Source: Paeniroseomonas aquatica (GTDB taxonomy: Bacteria; Pseudomonadota; Alphaproteobacteria; Acetobacterales; Acetobacteraceae). Taken from it: 64,000 bases of DNA. This document shows, piece by piece, positions 53,989 through 63,087 of this stretch. The translations under genes were made by a program, and so were the position numbers. The notes beneath the pieces were generated by a model. That model was not told the origin of the DNA, did not search any database, and was given only the letters and a program-made list of their open reading frames with translations. How positions within the stretch are numbered: the stretch's first letter is position 1; the number at the start of each line of letters is the position of its first letter. The stretch spans positions 43,007-107,006 of the forward strand of contig NZ_JAUFPN010000170.1 in the NCBI RefSeq assembly GCF_030409335.1, in the 5' to 3' direction.

Positions 53989-54606
53989 ATGAAGCTGTTC
54001 TATGCGCCCGGCGCCTGTTCCATCGGCATTCATGTCCTGCTGGAAGAAATCGGCAAGCCCTATGAGCCGGTGGCGCTGAACATCCGCGAGGGTGCCCAGT
54101 TCAAGCCGGAATTCACCCAGATCAACCCGAAGTCCAAGGTGCCGACCCTGGTGAAGGACGACGGCGGCGTCGTCACCGAATACCCGGCGATCGCGCTCTG
54201 GCTTGCCAGCAGCTTCCCCGAGGCCAAGCTGCTTCCGGCCGGTGCCGACAAGCTGGCCAAGGCCCTGGAGTACACCGATTTCGCGGTGGCCACGCTGCAT
54301 ATGCAGGGCTTCTCCCGGATCTTCCGCCCGGCCAATTTCGCTCCGAACGAGGCCGACCACGCGGCGGTGAAGGCGAAGGGCGAGGAGATCTTCAAGAAGG
54401 GCCTCGGGGTCTTCGACGCGGCGCTGGAGGGCAAGGACTACCTGCTCGGCGAATTCTCCTTCGCCGATAGCGCGCTGTTCTATGTCTCCTTCTGGTGGAA
54501 CGGCCGGCTGGGCAACGAGCTGCCGCCGAATGTCGCCGCGCATTACGCCCGGATGAAGGCCCGGCCCGCGGTGCAGCGGACGCTCGCGGCCGAAGGCCTG
54601 AGCTGA
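53989..54606 (+). CDS. Glutathione S-transferase family protein
   Basis: This is a cytosolic GST: an N-terminal thioredoxin-like domain (about 1-80, MKLFYAPGACSIGIHVLLEE, and KVPTLVKDDGGVVTEYPAIALWL with the cis-Pro and glutathione-binding E/S region) and a C-terminal helical domain (about 85-205). It is 205 residues long. GAGG lies 8-11 bp before the ATG. Beta or theta-like class is likely; the substrate is unknown. It is 2 bp upstream of the phosphatase gene. Confidence 0.93.
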   Translation: MKLFYAPGACSIGIHVLLEEIGKPYEPVALNIREGAQFKPEFTQINPKSKVPTLVKDDGGVVTEYPAIALWLASSFPEAKLLPAGADKLAKALEYTDFAVATLHMQGFSRIFRPANFAPNEADHAAVKAKGEEIFKKGLGVFDAALEGKDYLLGEFSFADSALFYVSFWWNGRLGNELPPNVAAHYARMKARPAVQRTLAAEGLS

Positions 54607-54608
54607 GG

Positions 54609-55208
54609 ATGGCCGTCGTGGCAGAGCAGCTGAACCGCATTCCCTTCTGGTTCCTCCGCCACGGCGAGACGGACTGGAACGCCCAGGGCCTGTCCCAGGG
54701 CCGCAGCGACATCGCGCTGAACGGCATCGGCCAGGCGCAGGCGAAGCGGGCGGCGCAGACCCTGCTCGGCCTCGGCCCCATCGCCACCATCGTCGCCTCC
54801 CCGCTCATCCGTGCGCGGGTGACGGCGGAGGTGGCGGCGGCGGCGCTCGGCCTGCCGGTCGGCTTCGACGAGGAGCTGCAGGAGGTCTCCTTCGGCGAGC
54901 AGGAAGGCCTGCCGATGGGGGACTGGTACGACGACTGGATCGCCGGCCACTACACCCCGGCCGGCGCCGAGACCTTCGCCGGGCTGGTCGCCCGGGCCGT
55001 CGCCGCGGTGAACCGGGCCACGGCGCTGCCCGGCCCGGTGCTCATCGTCGCGCATGGCGCGCTGTTCCGCGCCCTGCGGCTGGCCTTCGGCCACGAGCCG
55101 AACGTCCGCACCCCGAATGCCCTGCCCATCTACTGCGCGCCGCCGGTCGGCGGCCCCGATGGCGGCAATATCTGGGAGGTCACGCCGGCGGCGCTGGCGC
55201 CGGAGTGA
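54609..55208 (+). CDS. Histidine phosphatase family protein
   Basis: This is a phosphoglycerate-mutase-like phosphatase. From ATG 54609 it is 199 residues; GTG 54618 is an alternative. The catalytic RHGETDWN is at 17-24 and the second catalytic His is in VAHGALFRALR. It follows the GST gene by 2 bp and overlaps the convergent DUF2339 gene by 29 bp. The substrate is unknown; cobalamin or nucleotide phosphates are possible. Confidence 0.92.
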   Translation: MAVVAEQLNRIPFWFLRHGETDWNAQGLSQGRSDIALNGIGQAQAKRAAQTLLGLGPIATIVASPLIRARVTAEVAAAALGLPVGFDEELQEVSFGEQEGLPMGDWYDDWIAGHYTPAGAETFAGLVARAVAAVNRATALPGPVLIVAHGALFRALRLAFGHEPNVRTPNALPIYCAPPVGGPDGGNIWEVTPAALAPE

Positions 55209-57792
55209 CCACCACGAAACGGCGGTAGACCGCGCCCAGCGCGATGAGCGCCAGGCCGAGCCCGAGGAAGCTGAGCACCCGCCACAGCCCCTCGAGCTCG
55301 GCCATGTCGACGAGGAAGGCCTTGAGGATCGTCAGCCCGATCGCCGCCAGCGCCGCCAGCCGCAGCGCCGGCACGCCCTGGCGGATGCCAAGCGCCAGCA
55401 GCGCCGCGCCGAAGGCCAGCCAGGCGCCGCTATAGGCATAGAGCTCCGAGCCGCCGATCGGCTCCAGGTCGAGCGACATCTCGGCGGGGTGGAAATGGTG
55501 CCGCACCTCCAGCGTCACCCAGGTGAAGCCGGCGGCCAGGGCATAAAGCGCCAGCAGCTTGCCGAACCAGCGCGGGCCCGCCGCCCGCACCGCCAGAGCG
55601 GCCAGCACGGCCGGCACCGCATAGGCCAGCGCCAGCTCGTTGAGGATCGGCCAGGGCGAGAGCGCGACGCCGGCCTCCAACGCCGGATTGGCCACCACCA
55701 GCCCGGCGCCGATCGCCACCACCAGCCCCTGCAGCAGCCGCCAGCCCCAGGCCAGCACCGGCCGGCCGCCGGCCCGCCCATCCAGCCATCGGGTGACGGC
55801 GGCGAGCAGCGCCAGGGCGGTGAGCTGCAGCGCCGCCTCGCGGAAGGGCCAGCCTGCCGCCCGCATCGGCTCGCCACCGGTCAGGGCATGGCGGATCTCG
55901 AGCACCACCAGCGCGGTGGTGAAGACCAGCGCCCCGGCTTCGAGCACCGCGACCAGCAGGTCGTCGCGGCGGCGGCGGAACATCCAGGCCGCCAGGGCGA
56001 AGCTCGCCGCCGGCACGCCATAGGCGGCCAGCAGGCCATTCGCCAGCGGCGTGCTGCCGAAGGCGTAATCCGCGATGTTCCAGTTCAGCAGCAGCCGCGC
56101 CAGCACCAGGGTGGCGACCGCCAGGGCGACATGGCGCAGGGGAGTGAGGCCGCTGCGGCCTTCCACCCAGGCCAGCGGCGGCAGGAACAGCGCCACGGCC
56201 AGGGTCAGCCATTGGTCGGACAGCACCATGGCCGCCCCCAGCGCCAGCGCCGCCATGGCGCCGGCGGCGTGGGCGCCGGCACGTTGCGGCGCGGCCTCCC
56301 GTTGCGCCAGGCCCGCCAGCCCGACCAGCCCGGCGGCGAGCGCCAGCGCCGCCAGCGCCCAGCGGGCATCAAGGGCGAAGCCACGCACCCGGGCATAGGC
56401 CACCAGCAGCACCAGCACCGGCACCGCGGCCGGCAGCGCCGCCCAGGCCAGCGGGTGGGGGGCACGGCGCTCCTGCCAGATGCCCACCGCCGCATGCAGC
56501 GCGGCCAGCAACGCGGCACAGCCGAGGAAGGGGACCAGCGCCTCGGGCGGCCAGGGATGGATCGGCAGCAGCGCCTGCACCACGCCGTCGATGGTCACCG
56601 CCTCATTCGGCGGCAGCCAGGCCGGGATGGTCCAGCCGAGCAGCAGCAGCAGCCCGGCCAGCGCCGCGACCCAGGGCAGCAGCACCAGCCGCGGCTCCCG
56701 CGCCGCCCGCGCCAGGGCGATGGGCGAGAACAGCAGCACTCCCGCCGCCGGGGCCAGGCCGCTGGCGCCGGGCACCAGAACCAACCCCGCCGCCGCCAGC
56801 ACCGCGAAGGGCAGGAAGGCGAGCCGGCGCCCGAGGCCGCTCTCGAGCGCCGCACCCGGCAGCAGGACGACATGCAGCGCGGCCGCGGCCGGGGCGAAGA
56901 GCGCCGGGAACCACAACTCGCCCGGGCTGGCCGCGATCATCCCGCCGGCGACCACCCAGCCCGCCGCGGCGATGGTGGCGCACCAGCCGAGCCAGGCAGC
57001 GCCGACCTGCCGCAGCACCACCAGCGCCGCCGCCGTCACCGCCAGCAGATAGAGGAACAGGCTGGGCAGGGAAGGATCCTGGGTCTCGACCAGGGCCGGG
57101 GTGACATAGGCGCCGGCGATGCCGATGGCAGCGACCACCGGGCCGAAGACCAGGGCCAGGGCGATCCCGCCCAGGGCCGCCAGCGCCAGCAGGGCGATGC
57201 CCAGCAGCGGCGGCACCAGCCCGTACATCGGCCCGGTCGCATAGGCGGCGCCGAACAGGATGGCGACGCCGCCGGCCGCGAGCGCCGCCGGCGCCTGATC
57301 CGGCCAGGGGAGGCCGGGCCGCTCCGCCGCCGGCCGCCGCCGCAGCCATTCGGCGCCGAGCACCAGCGCCAGCCCGAGCAGCGCGGCGAGGCCGCAGCGT
57401 GCCTCCGGCCCCAGCCAGCCTTCCTCCACCGCCGTCCGCACCAGGAAGACGCCCGCCAGCAACAGGGCCCCGGCCCCGAGCCAGACACCCAGGCGGAGGG
57501 TCAGCAGTTCCTCGAGCCCCGGCCGCCGCCGGGCCGGGGCGGGGAGGGGATCGGCGACCGGCTCCGGCTCCGGCGGCATCGCCTCCGGCCTGTCCGGCGC
57601 CGGTTCCTCCGGCCGGGCCCAGGGCGAGGGCGGGGCCGGCGCAGCTTCCGCGAGCGGCACGCCCCCGGCGCGCAAGGCCGCCTCCAGGGCCACCACCCGA
57701 CGTTGCAGGCCGCCGGCCCGGACGTAACCGGCGATCCCCAGCCCCCAGCCGAGGAAGAAGCCGAGAATCAGCAGGATGAGCATTGCTTCCAT
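55180..57792 (-). CDS. DUF2339 domain-containing large membrane protein
   Basis: This 870-residue protein has one N-terminal helix (about 4-22), a Pro/Glu-rich linker, and then about 25 hydrophobic segments to the C-terminus, a pattern typical of DUF2339. From ATG 57792 (alternative 57783). The family segment LEELLTLRLGVWLGAGALLLAGVFLVRTAVEEGWLGPEARCGLAALLG is characteristic. The function is unknown; a transport or cell-envelope role is only a guess. It ends inside the convergent phosphatase gene. Confidence 0.88.
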   Translation of the reverse strand: MEAMLILLILGFFLGWGLGIAGYVRAGGLQRRVVALEAALRAGGVPLAEAAPAPPSPWARPEEPAPDRPEAMPPEPEPVADPLPAPARRRPGLEELLTLRLGVWLGAGALLLAGVFLVRTAVEEGWLGPEARCGLAALLGLALVLGAEWLRRRPAAERPGLPWPDQAPAALAAGGVAILFGAAYATGPMYGLVPPLLGIALLALAALGGIALALVFGPVVAAIGIAGAYVTPALVETQDPSLPSLFLYLLAVTAAALVVLRQVGAAWLGWCATIAAAGWVVAGGMIAASPGELWFPALFAPAAAALHVVLLPGAALESGLGRRLAFLPFAVLAAAGLVLVPGASGLAPAAGVLLFSPIALARAAREPRLVLLPWVAALAGLLLLLGWTIPAWLPPNEAVTIDGVVQALLPIHPWPPEALVPFLGCAALLAALHAAVGIWQERRAPHPLAWAALPAAVPVLVLLVAYARVRGFALDARWALAALALAAGLVGLAGLAQREAAPQRAGAHAAGAMAALALGAAMVLSDQWLTLAVALFLPPLAWVEGRSGLTPLRHVALAVATLVLARLLLNWNIADYAFGSTPLANGLLAAYGVPAASFALAAWMFRRRRDDLLVAVLEAGALVFTTALVVLEIRHALTGGEPMRAAGWPFREAALQLTALALLAAVTRWLDGRAGGRPVLAWGWRLLQGLVVAIGAGLVVANPALEAGVALSPWPILNELALAYAVPAVLAALAVRAAGPRWFGKLLALYALAAGFTWVTLEVRHHFHPAEMSLDLEPIGGSELYAYSGAWLAFGAALLALGIRQGVPALRLAALAAIGLTILKAFLVDMAELEGLWRVLSFLGLGLALIALGAVYRRFVVVTPAPAPPA

Positions 57793-57996
57793 TGGGGAAC
57801 GCTCCGCTAGCGAACCCGCTTGGTCAAGGCGCCGCCCGTCGCTTCCGGGCGGCGGTGGCGCGCTGTTGCACGGCCTTCGCCGATCCGCTAACTCCCGGAC
57901 CGACGCGGGCACCCCTGGAGGCCCGCGCGCTTGGCGTTGCGCCCATGTCGGTGCGCGTCGCCAGGTTCATAGTCCTTAGCAAACGGAGTACCGACC

Positions 57997-58683
57997 ATGG
58001 TCCAAACCATTCGGATCGAGGCCGAGTCGCGTGAGCAGGCCGGTAAGGGGGCGGCGCGCGCAACTCGGAAAGGGGGCCTGGTCCCCGCAGTGATCTATGG
58101 CGCGAAGCAGGAGGCGACGCTGATCGCCCTCGACCCGCGCGACATCATGAAGGAACTGCACAAGGGCGGCTGGCAGAGCCACCTGTACGAGGTCGCGGTA
58201 AAGGGTGGCGGGACGGAGCGCACCCTGATGCGCGACATCCAGTTCCACCCGGTCAGCGACCGCCCGATCCACGTCGACTTCCAGCGCCTCGCCGCCGGCC
58301 AGAAGATCCGCGTGAAGGTGCTCGTCAGCTTCCTGAACGAGGACACCTGCCCCGGCATCAAGACCGGCGGCGTGCTGAACGTCGTCCGCCGCGACATCGA
58401 GGTCTTCGCCGACCCCGACCAGGTGCCAGAGGCCTTCGAGATCGACCTGGCCGCCGCCGAGATCGGCGACAGCCTGCGCTGGTCCGCGGTGAAGGACCAG
58501 TTCGGCACCCGGGCCGTCATCGACCGCGACTTCGTGGTGGCGACCGTCGCCGCCCCGACGGTGGTCGAGGACATCGCCCCAGTGGTCGCCGCCCCGGTCG
58601 AGCCGGCGCCCGTCAAGGGCAAGGGCGGCAAGGCCGCTGCCGCGCCGGCCGCGGCCGCCAAGGCCCCCGCCAAGAAGAAGTAG
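57997..58683 (+). CDS. rplY: 50S ribosomal protein L25/general stress protein Ctc
   Basis: This is the long (Ctc) form of L25, which binds 5S rRNA. The 228-residue protein has the L25 N-terminal domain with RIEAESREQAGKGAARATRKGGLVPAVIYG and the C-terminal beta domain with PIHVDFQRLAAGQKIRVKVLVSFLNEDTCPG, then an Ala/Lys-rich tail (KGKGGKAAAAPAAAAKAPAKKK). It opens the conserved rplY-pth-ychF cluster. Confidence 0.95.
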   Translation: MVQTIRIEAESREQAGKGAARATRKGGLVPAVIYGAKQEATLIALDPRDIMKELHKGGWQSHLYEVAVKGGGTERTLMRDIQFHPVSDRPIHVDFQRLAAGQKIRVKVLVSFLNEDTCPGIKTGGVLNVVRRDIEVFADPDQVPEAFEIDLAAAEIGDSLRWSAVKDQFGTRAVIDRDFVVATVAAPTVVEDIAPVVAAPVEPAPVKGKGGKAAAAPAAAAKAPAKKK

Positions 58684-58707
58684 TCCACAACACCGGACGA
58701 GACGACG

Positions 58708-59283
58708 ATGCTGCTCTGGGTCGGCCTGGGCAATCCCGAGCCGTCCCAGGCGCGGCACCGCCACAACATCGGCTTCATGGCGCTCGATGCGATCGCCCGC
58801 CGCCATGGCTTCTCGCCATGGCGGCAGCGGTTCAAGGGCCTGATCGCCGAAGGCAGCATCGCCGGCACCAAGGTGCTGGCGCTGAAGCCGCTGACCTACA
58901 TGAACGGCTCCGGCGAGGCGGTGCAGCCGGCCGCGGCCTTCCACAAGATCCCGCCCGGCGAGATCTGCGCCTTCCACGACGAGCTCGACCTGGCGCCCGG
59001 CAAGGTGCGGGTGAAGCGCGGCGGCGGCGCGGCCGGGCACAACGGCCTGCGAGACATGCAGCGGGCGCTGGGTTCGCCGGACTTCTGGCGGGTCCGCCTC
59101 GGCATCGGCCATCCCGGCCACAAAGACCGGGTGACCGGCCATGTGCTGGGCAATTTCGCCAAGGTGGACGACTGGCTGGAGCCGCTGGTGGACGCCGTGG
59201 CCGATGCCGCGCCGCTGCTGGCCGGCGGCAAGCCGGAGGAGTTCATGACCCGCGTCGCCTTCCTGACCCAGGAGACCCGCTGA
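58708..59283 (+). CDS. pth: Peptidyl-tRNA hydrolase
   Basis: Pth recycles peptidyl-tRNA released prematurely. The 191-residue protein has N9 and H19 in GLGNPEPSQARHRHNIG, N66 in YMNGSG and D91 in FHDELDLAPGKVRVKRGG, the catalytic and binding residues. It lies 24 bp after rplY, and its TGA overlaps the next ATG by one base. Confidence 0.96.
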   Translation: MLLWVGLGNPEPSQARHRHNIGFMALDAIARRHGFSPWRQRFKGLIAEGSIAGTKVLALKPLTYMNGSGEAVQPAAAFHKIPPGEICAFHDELDLAPGKVRVKRGGGAAGHNGLRDMQRALGSPDFWRVRLGIGHPGHKDRVTGHVLGNFAKVDDWLEPLVDAVADAAPLLAGGKPEEFMTRVAFLTQETR

Positions 59284-59762
59284 TGCAGCCGCCGATGGAT
59301 CCCGAGGAGGCTGATTTCAGCGGCGGCATGGGCGGCCCGGGGGCCGAGGATTTCGCCAATGGCGCCGCCACCCTGGCCGCGGCCATGGTGCGCGAGGCCC
59401 AGGCGCTCGCCGCCACGGCCGCCGCGCTGCGCCAGGCCGCCGCCATCAGCCCGGGCGACCCCAACGGCGGGCCGCTGTCCGATATCCGGCGCCAGCGGGT
59501 GGCGCTCGCCGCCGCCGGCGAGGCGGCGATGAAGGCGGCGCTGCTGCTGGATGCCGCCGAGATCACCGGCGGCGGCGGCAACCCCGCCGGGCTGGCCGAC
59601 CGCATCGCCGCCGCCGCCCGGCGCGGCGGCACCCTGCCGGGCGTGCTGGCGGCGCTGATCCGCGCCGCCGCCCTGGCGCGCGGCACCGATGACGGCGCGG
59701 CCCGCATCGCCGCCGCCACCATCGCCCAGACCCTGGCCGAATTGCTCGGTCGCGCCCGTTAG
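59283..59762 (+). CDS. Ala-rich hypothetical protein between pth and ychF
   Basis: I do not recognise this 159-residue protein. The start ATG 59283 overlaps the pth stop by one base. The sequence is very rich in Ala, with a helical stretch (ATLAAAMVREAQALAATAAALRQAAA), an R-rich SDIRRQRVALAAAGEAA part, and a Gly-rich GGGGNPAGLADRIAAAARRGG loop. There is no signal peptide or membrane helix. The tight coupling to pth supports that it is translated. Confidence 0.65.
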   Translation: MQPPMDPEEADFSGGMGGPGAEDFANGAATLAAAMVREAQALAATAAALRQAAAISPGDPNGGPLSDIRRQRVALAAAGEAAMKAALLLDAAEITGGGGNPAGLADRIAAAARRGGTLPGVLAALIRAAALARGTDDGAARIAAATIAQTLAELLGRAR

Positions 59763-59800
59763 GCTGTCCACCTCAGGCGATCACGCTCTAGGAGAGTATC

Positions 59801-60895
59801 GTGGGTTTCAACTGCGGCATCGTCGGCCTGCCCAATGTCGGCAAATCCACGCTGTTCAATGCGCTGACCGAAACGGCAGCGGCGCAGGCGGCGAATTATC
59901 CCTTCTGCACCATCGAGCCGAACGTCGGCCGCGTCGGCGTGCCCGACCCGCGCCTCGGTGAGCTGGCGCGCATCGGCAAGAGCCAGAAGATCGTCCCGAC
60001 CACGCTGGAGTTCGTCGATATCGCCGGGCTTGTGCGCGGCGCCTCGAAGGGCGAGGGCCTGGGCAACCAGTTCCTGGCGAACATCCGGGAGGTGGACGCC
60101 ATCGTCCATGTCCTCCGCTGCTTCGAGGACGGCGACGTCACCCATGTCGAGGGCAGCGTCGACCCGGTGCGGGATGCCGAGACGGTCGAGACCGAGCTGA
60201 TGCTGGCCGATCTCGAGGGCCTGGAGAAGCGCCAGATCGGCCTGCAGAAGCGGGCCAAGAACGGCGACAAGGAGGCGATCTCGCAGCTGGTGCTGATCGA
60301 CCCGATCGTCACCGCGCTGCAGGCCGGCCGCCCCGCCCGCACCGCGGTGCCGAAGGGCGAGGAGGAAGCGGCCAAGCGCCTGCAGCTGCTGACCACCAAG
60401 CCGGTGCTCTATGTCTGCAACGTCGAGGAAGGCTCGGCCGGCACCGGCAACGCCTTCTCCGAGCGGGTCTTCGCCATGGCCGCGGCGCAGGGCGCCCGGG
60501 CCGTGGTCGTCTCCGCCGCGATCGAGGCCGAGATCAGCCAGATGCCGCCTGCCGACCGCGGCGACTTCCTCGAGAGCCTCGGCCTGCCGGATGCCGGCCT
60601 CGATCGCGTCATCCGCGCCGGCTACGCGCTGCTCGGCCTGCTGACCTATTTCACCGTCGGCCCGAAGGAGACGCGGGCCTGGACCATCACCCGCGGGATG
60701 AAGGCGCCGCAGGCCGCCGGCGTCATCCACGGCGACTTCGAGCGCGGCTTCATCGCCTGCGAGACCATCGCCTATGACGACTACGTGGCCCTCGGCGGCG
60801 AGCAGGGCGCCAAGGAAGCCGGCCGGATGCGGGTCGAGGGCAAGGAATACCTGGTGAAGGACGGCGACGTCCTGCTGTTCCGCTTCAACGTCTAG
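59801..60895 (+). CDS. ychF: YchF family GTPase/ATPase
   Basis: YchF is a translation-associated P-loop NTPase (Obg family) that prefers ATP. The 364-residue protein starts with GTG 59801, behind AGGAGA. It has G1 GLPNVGKST at 9-17, G2/G3 DIAGLVRGASKGEGLGNQFL, an N-x-x-E style VCNVEEG in place of NKxD, and a C-terminal TGS domain. It is followed 3 bp later by the MgtC-like gene. Confidence 0.96.
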   Translation: MGFNCGIVGLPNVGKSTLFNALTETAAAQAANYPFCTIEPNVGRVGVPDPRLGELARIGKSQKIVPTTLEFVDIAGLVRGASKGEGLGNQFLANIREVDAIVHVLRCFEDGDVTHVEGSVDPVRDAETVETELMLADLEGLEKRQIGLQKRAKNGDKEAISQLVLIDPIVTALQAGRPARTAVPKGEEEAAKRLQLLTTKPVLYVCNVEEGSAGTGNAFSERVFAMAAAQGARAVVVSAAIEAEISQMPPADRGDFLESLGLPDAGLDRVIRAGYALLGLLTYFTVGPKETRAWTITRGMKAPQAAGVIHGDFERGFIACETIAYDDYVALGGEQGAKEAGRMRVEGKEYLVKDGDVLLFRFNV

Positions 60896-60898
60896 CAG

Positions 60899-61339
60899 GT
60901 GCTGCCCGACTTCTCCGCCAATGCCCTGGCGGTCGGCATCGCCTTCCTGCTCGGCGCGCTGGTCGGCGCAGAGCGGGAATGGCGGCGCCACCCCGGCGGT
61001 CTGCGGTCCTGCGCGGTGGTCGCCGCCGCGGCATGCGTCTTCGCCCGCATCGCGGTGGAGCATGGCGGCAGCAATCCGGGCGCGGCGCTGGGCGCCATCG
61101 CCACCGGCGTCGGCTTCCTCGGCGCCGGGGTCATCTTGCGGCGCGGCACCACCGTCCGTGGCCTCTCGACCGCCGCCACCTTCTGGGCCGTGGCCGCCCT
61201 CGGCACCGCCGCCGGCCTGAACGAGTTCGGCATGGCGCTGGGGCTGACCGTCCTGGTGCTCTTCGCCCATGTCATGCTGCGGCGGCTCTCGGCCTGGATC
61301 GAGCACCGCGCCCCACCGCCTGAAAGTGGTCCTCGCTAG
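60899..61339 (+). CDS. MgtC/SapB family membrane protein
   Basis: This is the membrane domain of the MgtC/SapB family, 146 residues with four or five helices. GTG 60899 starts it, 3 bp after ychF. Landmarks are FLLGALVGAEREWRRHPGGLRS, GAALGAIATGVGFLGAGVILRRG and LSTAATFWAVAALGTAAG. The C-terminal soluble domain of full MgtC is missing. In the family, roles in Mg2+ homeostasis and stress are proposed. Its stop overlaps the next start by one base. Confidence 0.92.
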   Translation: MLPDFSANALAVGIAFLLGALVGAEREWRRHPGGLRSCAVVAAAACVFARIAVEHGGSNPGAALGAIATGVGFLGAGVILRRGTTVRGLSTAATFWAVAALGTAAGLNEFGMALGLTVLVLFAHVMLRRLSAWIEHRAPPPESGPR

Positions 61340-62484
61340 TGTCTTCGGCCCCGCGCCGGCAGCAGCGCGCCACCCGCATCGCCTTCTTCCTCGCCGGCTG
61401 CATCATGGCCGGCTGGGCACCGCTGGTGCCCTTCGCCAAGGCCCGGCTGGAGGTTTCGGACGGGGTGCTGGGGCTGCTGCTGCTCGGCCTCGGCATCGGC
61501 TCCATCCTGGCGATGCCGCTGGCGGGCGCCGCTGCGGCCCGCCTCGGGTGCCGTTTCGTGATCATCCTGGGTAGCCTGCTGGCCTGCGCGGCGCTGCCGT
61601 TGCTTGCCGTCGTCGCGCAGCCCTGGCTGCTGCTGGCCGTCCTGCTGGTCTTCGGCGCCGGGATCGGCGCGGTGGATGTCGCCATGAACATGCAGGCGAT
61701 CATCGTCGAGCGGGCCAGCGGCCGGCCGCTGATGTCCGGCTTCCATGGCCTGTTCAGCCTGGGCGGCCTGGCCGGCGCGGCGGGCATGGCCGCGCTGCTG
61801 GCGGCCGGCGCCGCGCCGCTGCTGGCCGCCCTCGCCGAGGCCGCCCTGGCACTCGGCGCCCTGGCGGTCGCGGCGCCGCATCTGCTGCCGCAGGGCAGCC
61901 GCAGCGAGGGTCCCGCCTTCGCCTTGCCGCATGGGGTGGTGCTGGCCATCGGCGCGCTGTGCTGCATCGCCTTCCTGGCGGAAGGCGCGGTGCTGGACTG
62001 GGGCGCCATCTTCCTGGCCGGGGAGGGCGCGGCGGGGCGGGGGCTCGACCCGGCCTATGCCGGCCTCGGCTATGCCGCCTTCTCCCTCACCATGACCATC
62101 GGCCGGCTGACCGGGGACCGCATCGTGCAGCGGTTCGGCCCCCGGCGCGTGCTGGTCGCCGGCGGGCTGCTCGCCGCCGGCGGATTCGCCCTGGCGGTCG
62201 CCGTTCCGGCCTGGGAGGCCGGGCTGCTCGGCTTCGCGCTGGTCGGTGCCGGGGCCTCGAACATCGTGCCGGTGCTGTTTACCGCGATCGGCCGGCAGAC
62301 GGCCATGCCGGAAAGCCTGGCGGTCCCGGCGGTGACCACCCTCGGCTATGCCGGCGTGCTGGCCGGGCCGGCGGCGATCGGCATCCTCGCCCAGGTCATC
62401 GGCCTATCGATGGCCCTGCTGCTGGTGGCCGGGCTGCTGCTGGCGGTCGTCGTCGGCGGCTGGAGGCTGCGCGAGCTGGGCTAG
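61339..62484 (+). CDS. MFS transporter
   Basis: This is a major facilitator carrier of 381 residues with about 12 helices, starting with GTG 61339 and overlapping the MgtC gene. Helix 1 (RIAFFLAGCIMAGWAPLVPFAKARL) and the LGLGIGSILAMPLAGAAAARLGCRF loop are typical. The EGAVLDWGAIFL motif in the middle resembles YbjJ/sugar-like MFS exporters. The substrate is unknown. Confidence 0.9.
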   Translation: MSSAPRRQQRATRIAFFLAGCIMAGWAPLVPFAKARLEVSDGVLGLLLLGLGIGSILAMPLAGAAAARLGCRFVIILGSLLACAALPLLAVVAQPWLLLAVLLVFGAGIGAVDVAMNMQAIIVERASGRPLMSGFHGLFSLGGLAGAAGMAALLAAGAAPLLAALAEAALALGALAVAAPHLLPQGSRSEGPAFALPHGVVLAIGALCCIAFLAEGAVLDWGAIFLAGEGAAGRGLDPAYAGLGYAAFSLTMTIGRLTGDRIVQRFGPRRVLVAGGLLAAGGFALAVAVPAWEAGLLGFALVGAGASNIVPVLFTAIGRQTAMPESLAVPAVTTLGYAGVLAGPAAIGILAQVIGLSMALLLVAGLLLAVVVGGWRLRELG

Positions 62485-62522
62485 GGCCGGCGGCCCGGCC
62501 GAGGTCACCGCGCCGCCGGCCC
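62484..62522. terminator. GC hairpin between convergent genes
   Basis: GGGCCGGCGG and CCGCCGGCCC form a perfect 10-bp stem with a 19-base loop between the stops of the MFS gene and of the leftward lipoprotein gene. No U-tract is present. Confidence 0.5.
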
Positions 62523-62523
62523 C

Positions 62524-62970
62524 TCAGCTGCGCTTGGTCATGCGGACGGCATAGCTGCACAGCCCGTTGCGGTATTCGCCGATGAACACCCCATCGGCGA
62601 AGACCCCGGTGGTGGCGATGCTGCGGTCGAGCGAATCGACCATCCGGATCCCGCCTTCCTGCGCCACGATGCCGGACTGGGTCTGCCGCGTCGTCGGGTT
62701 CAGCACGAAGGTCGCCCGGCCCCGGGTCACCGTGATCTGCCGCTCCTGCGTGGGTGGGCGCGGGCATTCGCGGGTGCGGTCCGGATTGAGGGCGATGGTG
62801 CCGGCCCATTGCCCGTCGAAGGCGAGGACCGGCTGCCGCGCTGCCGCCTGCGGGCGGGGTGCGTCGGCGGCACCGGCCCGGGCTGCGGCCGGTTCCGGGA
62901 TGGTGGTCTCGTTGGCGCAGCCGAGGAGGGAGAGCAGGCCAAGGGCGAGGGCGGCATATCGGGTTTGCAT
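62524..62970 (-). CDS. Small lipoprotein, paralogue of the one at 22491-22952
   Basis: This 148-residue lipoprotein has lipobox LLGC with Cys at about 18, then an Ala/Pro-rich linker and the paralogous domain FDGQWAGTIAL, an internal Cys in RECPRPP, VTRGRATFVLNP, and an ending CSYAVRMTKRS. The domain aligns by eye with that of 22491-22952, including both cysteines and the terminal basic motif. From ATG 62970; the upstream open frame is a shadow of the next gene. The function is unknown. Confidence 0.8.
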   Translation of the reverse strand: MQTRYAALALGLLSLLGCANETTIPEPAAARAGAADAPRPQAAARQPVLAFDGQWAGTIALNPDRTRECPRPPTQERQITVTRGRATFVLNPTTRQTQSGIVAQEGGIRMVDSLDRSIATTGVFADGVFIGEYRNGLCSYAVRMTKRS

Positions 62971-63087
62971 GGCGAGTCCTGTACGTCCTGGCCGCGACGC
63001 TGGCCATAGCGGAGACGGGGCGCGAATTTGTACAAGCTTTTGGCCGCCGCCTAGGCTGGCCCCGCAAGAACCCCGGGGGAAGCGGCG

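Noticed and set aside
55054..57810. A 918-codon plus-strand open frame opposite the DUF2339 gene
   Set aside because: Its product is rich in Gly, Arg, Gln and His with no domain, as expected from reading a hydrophobic GC-rich gene on the wrong strand. The minus-strand DUF2339 frame has family motifs.
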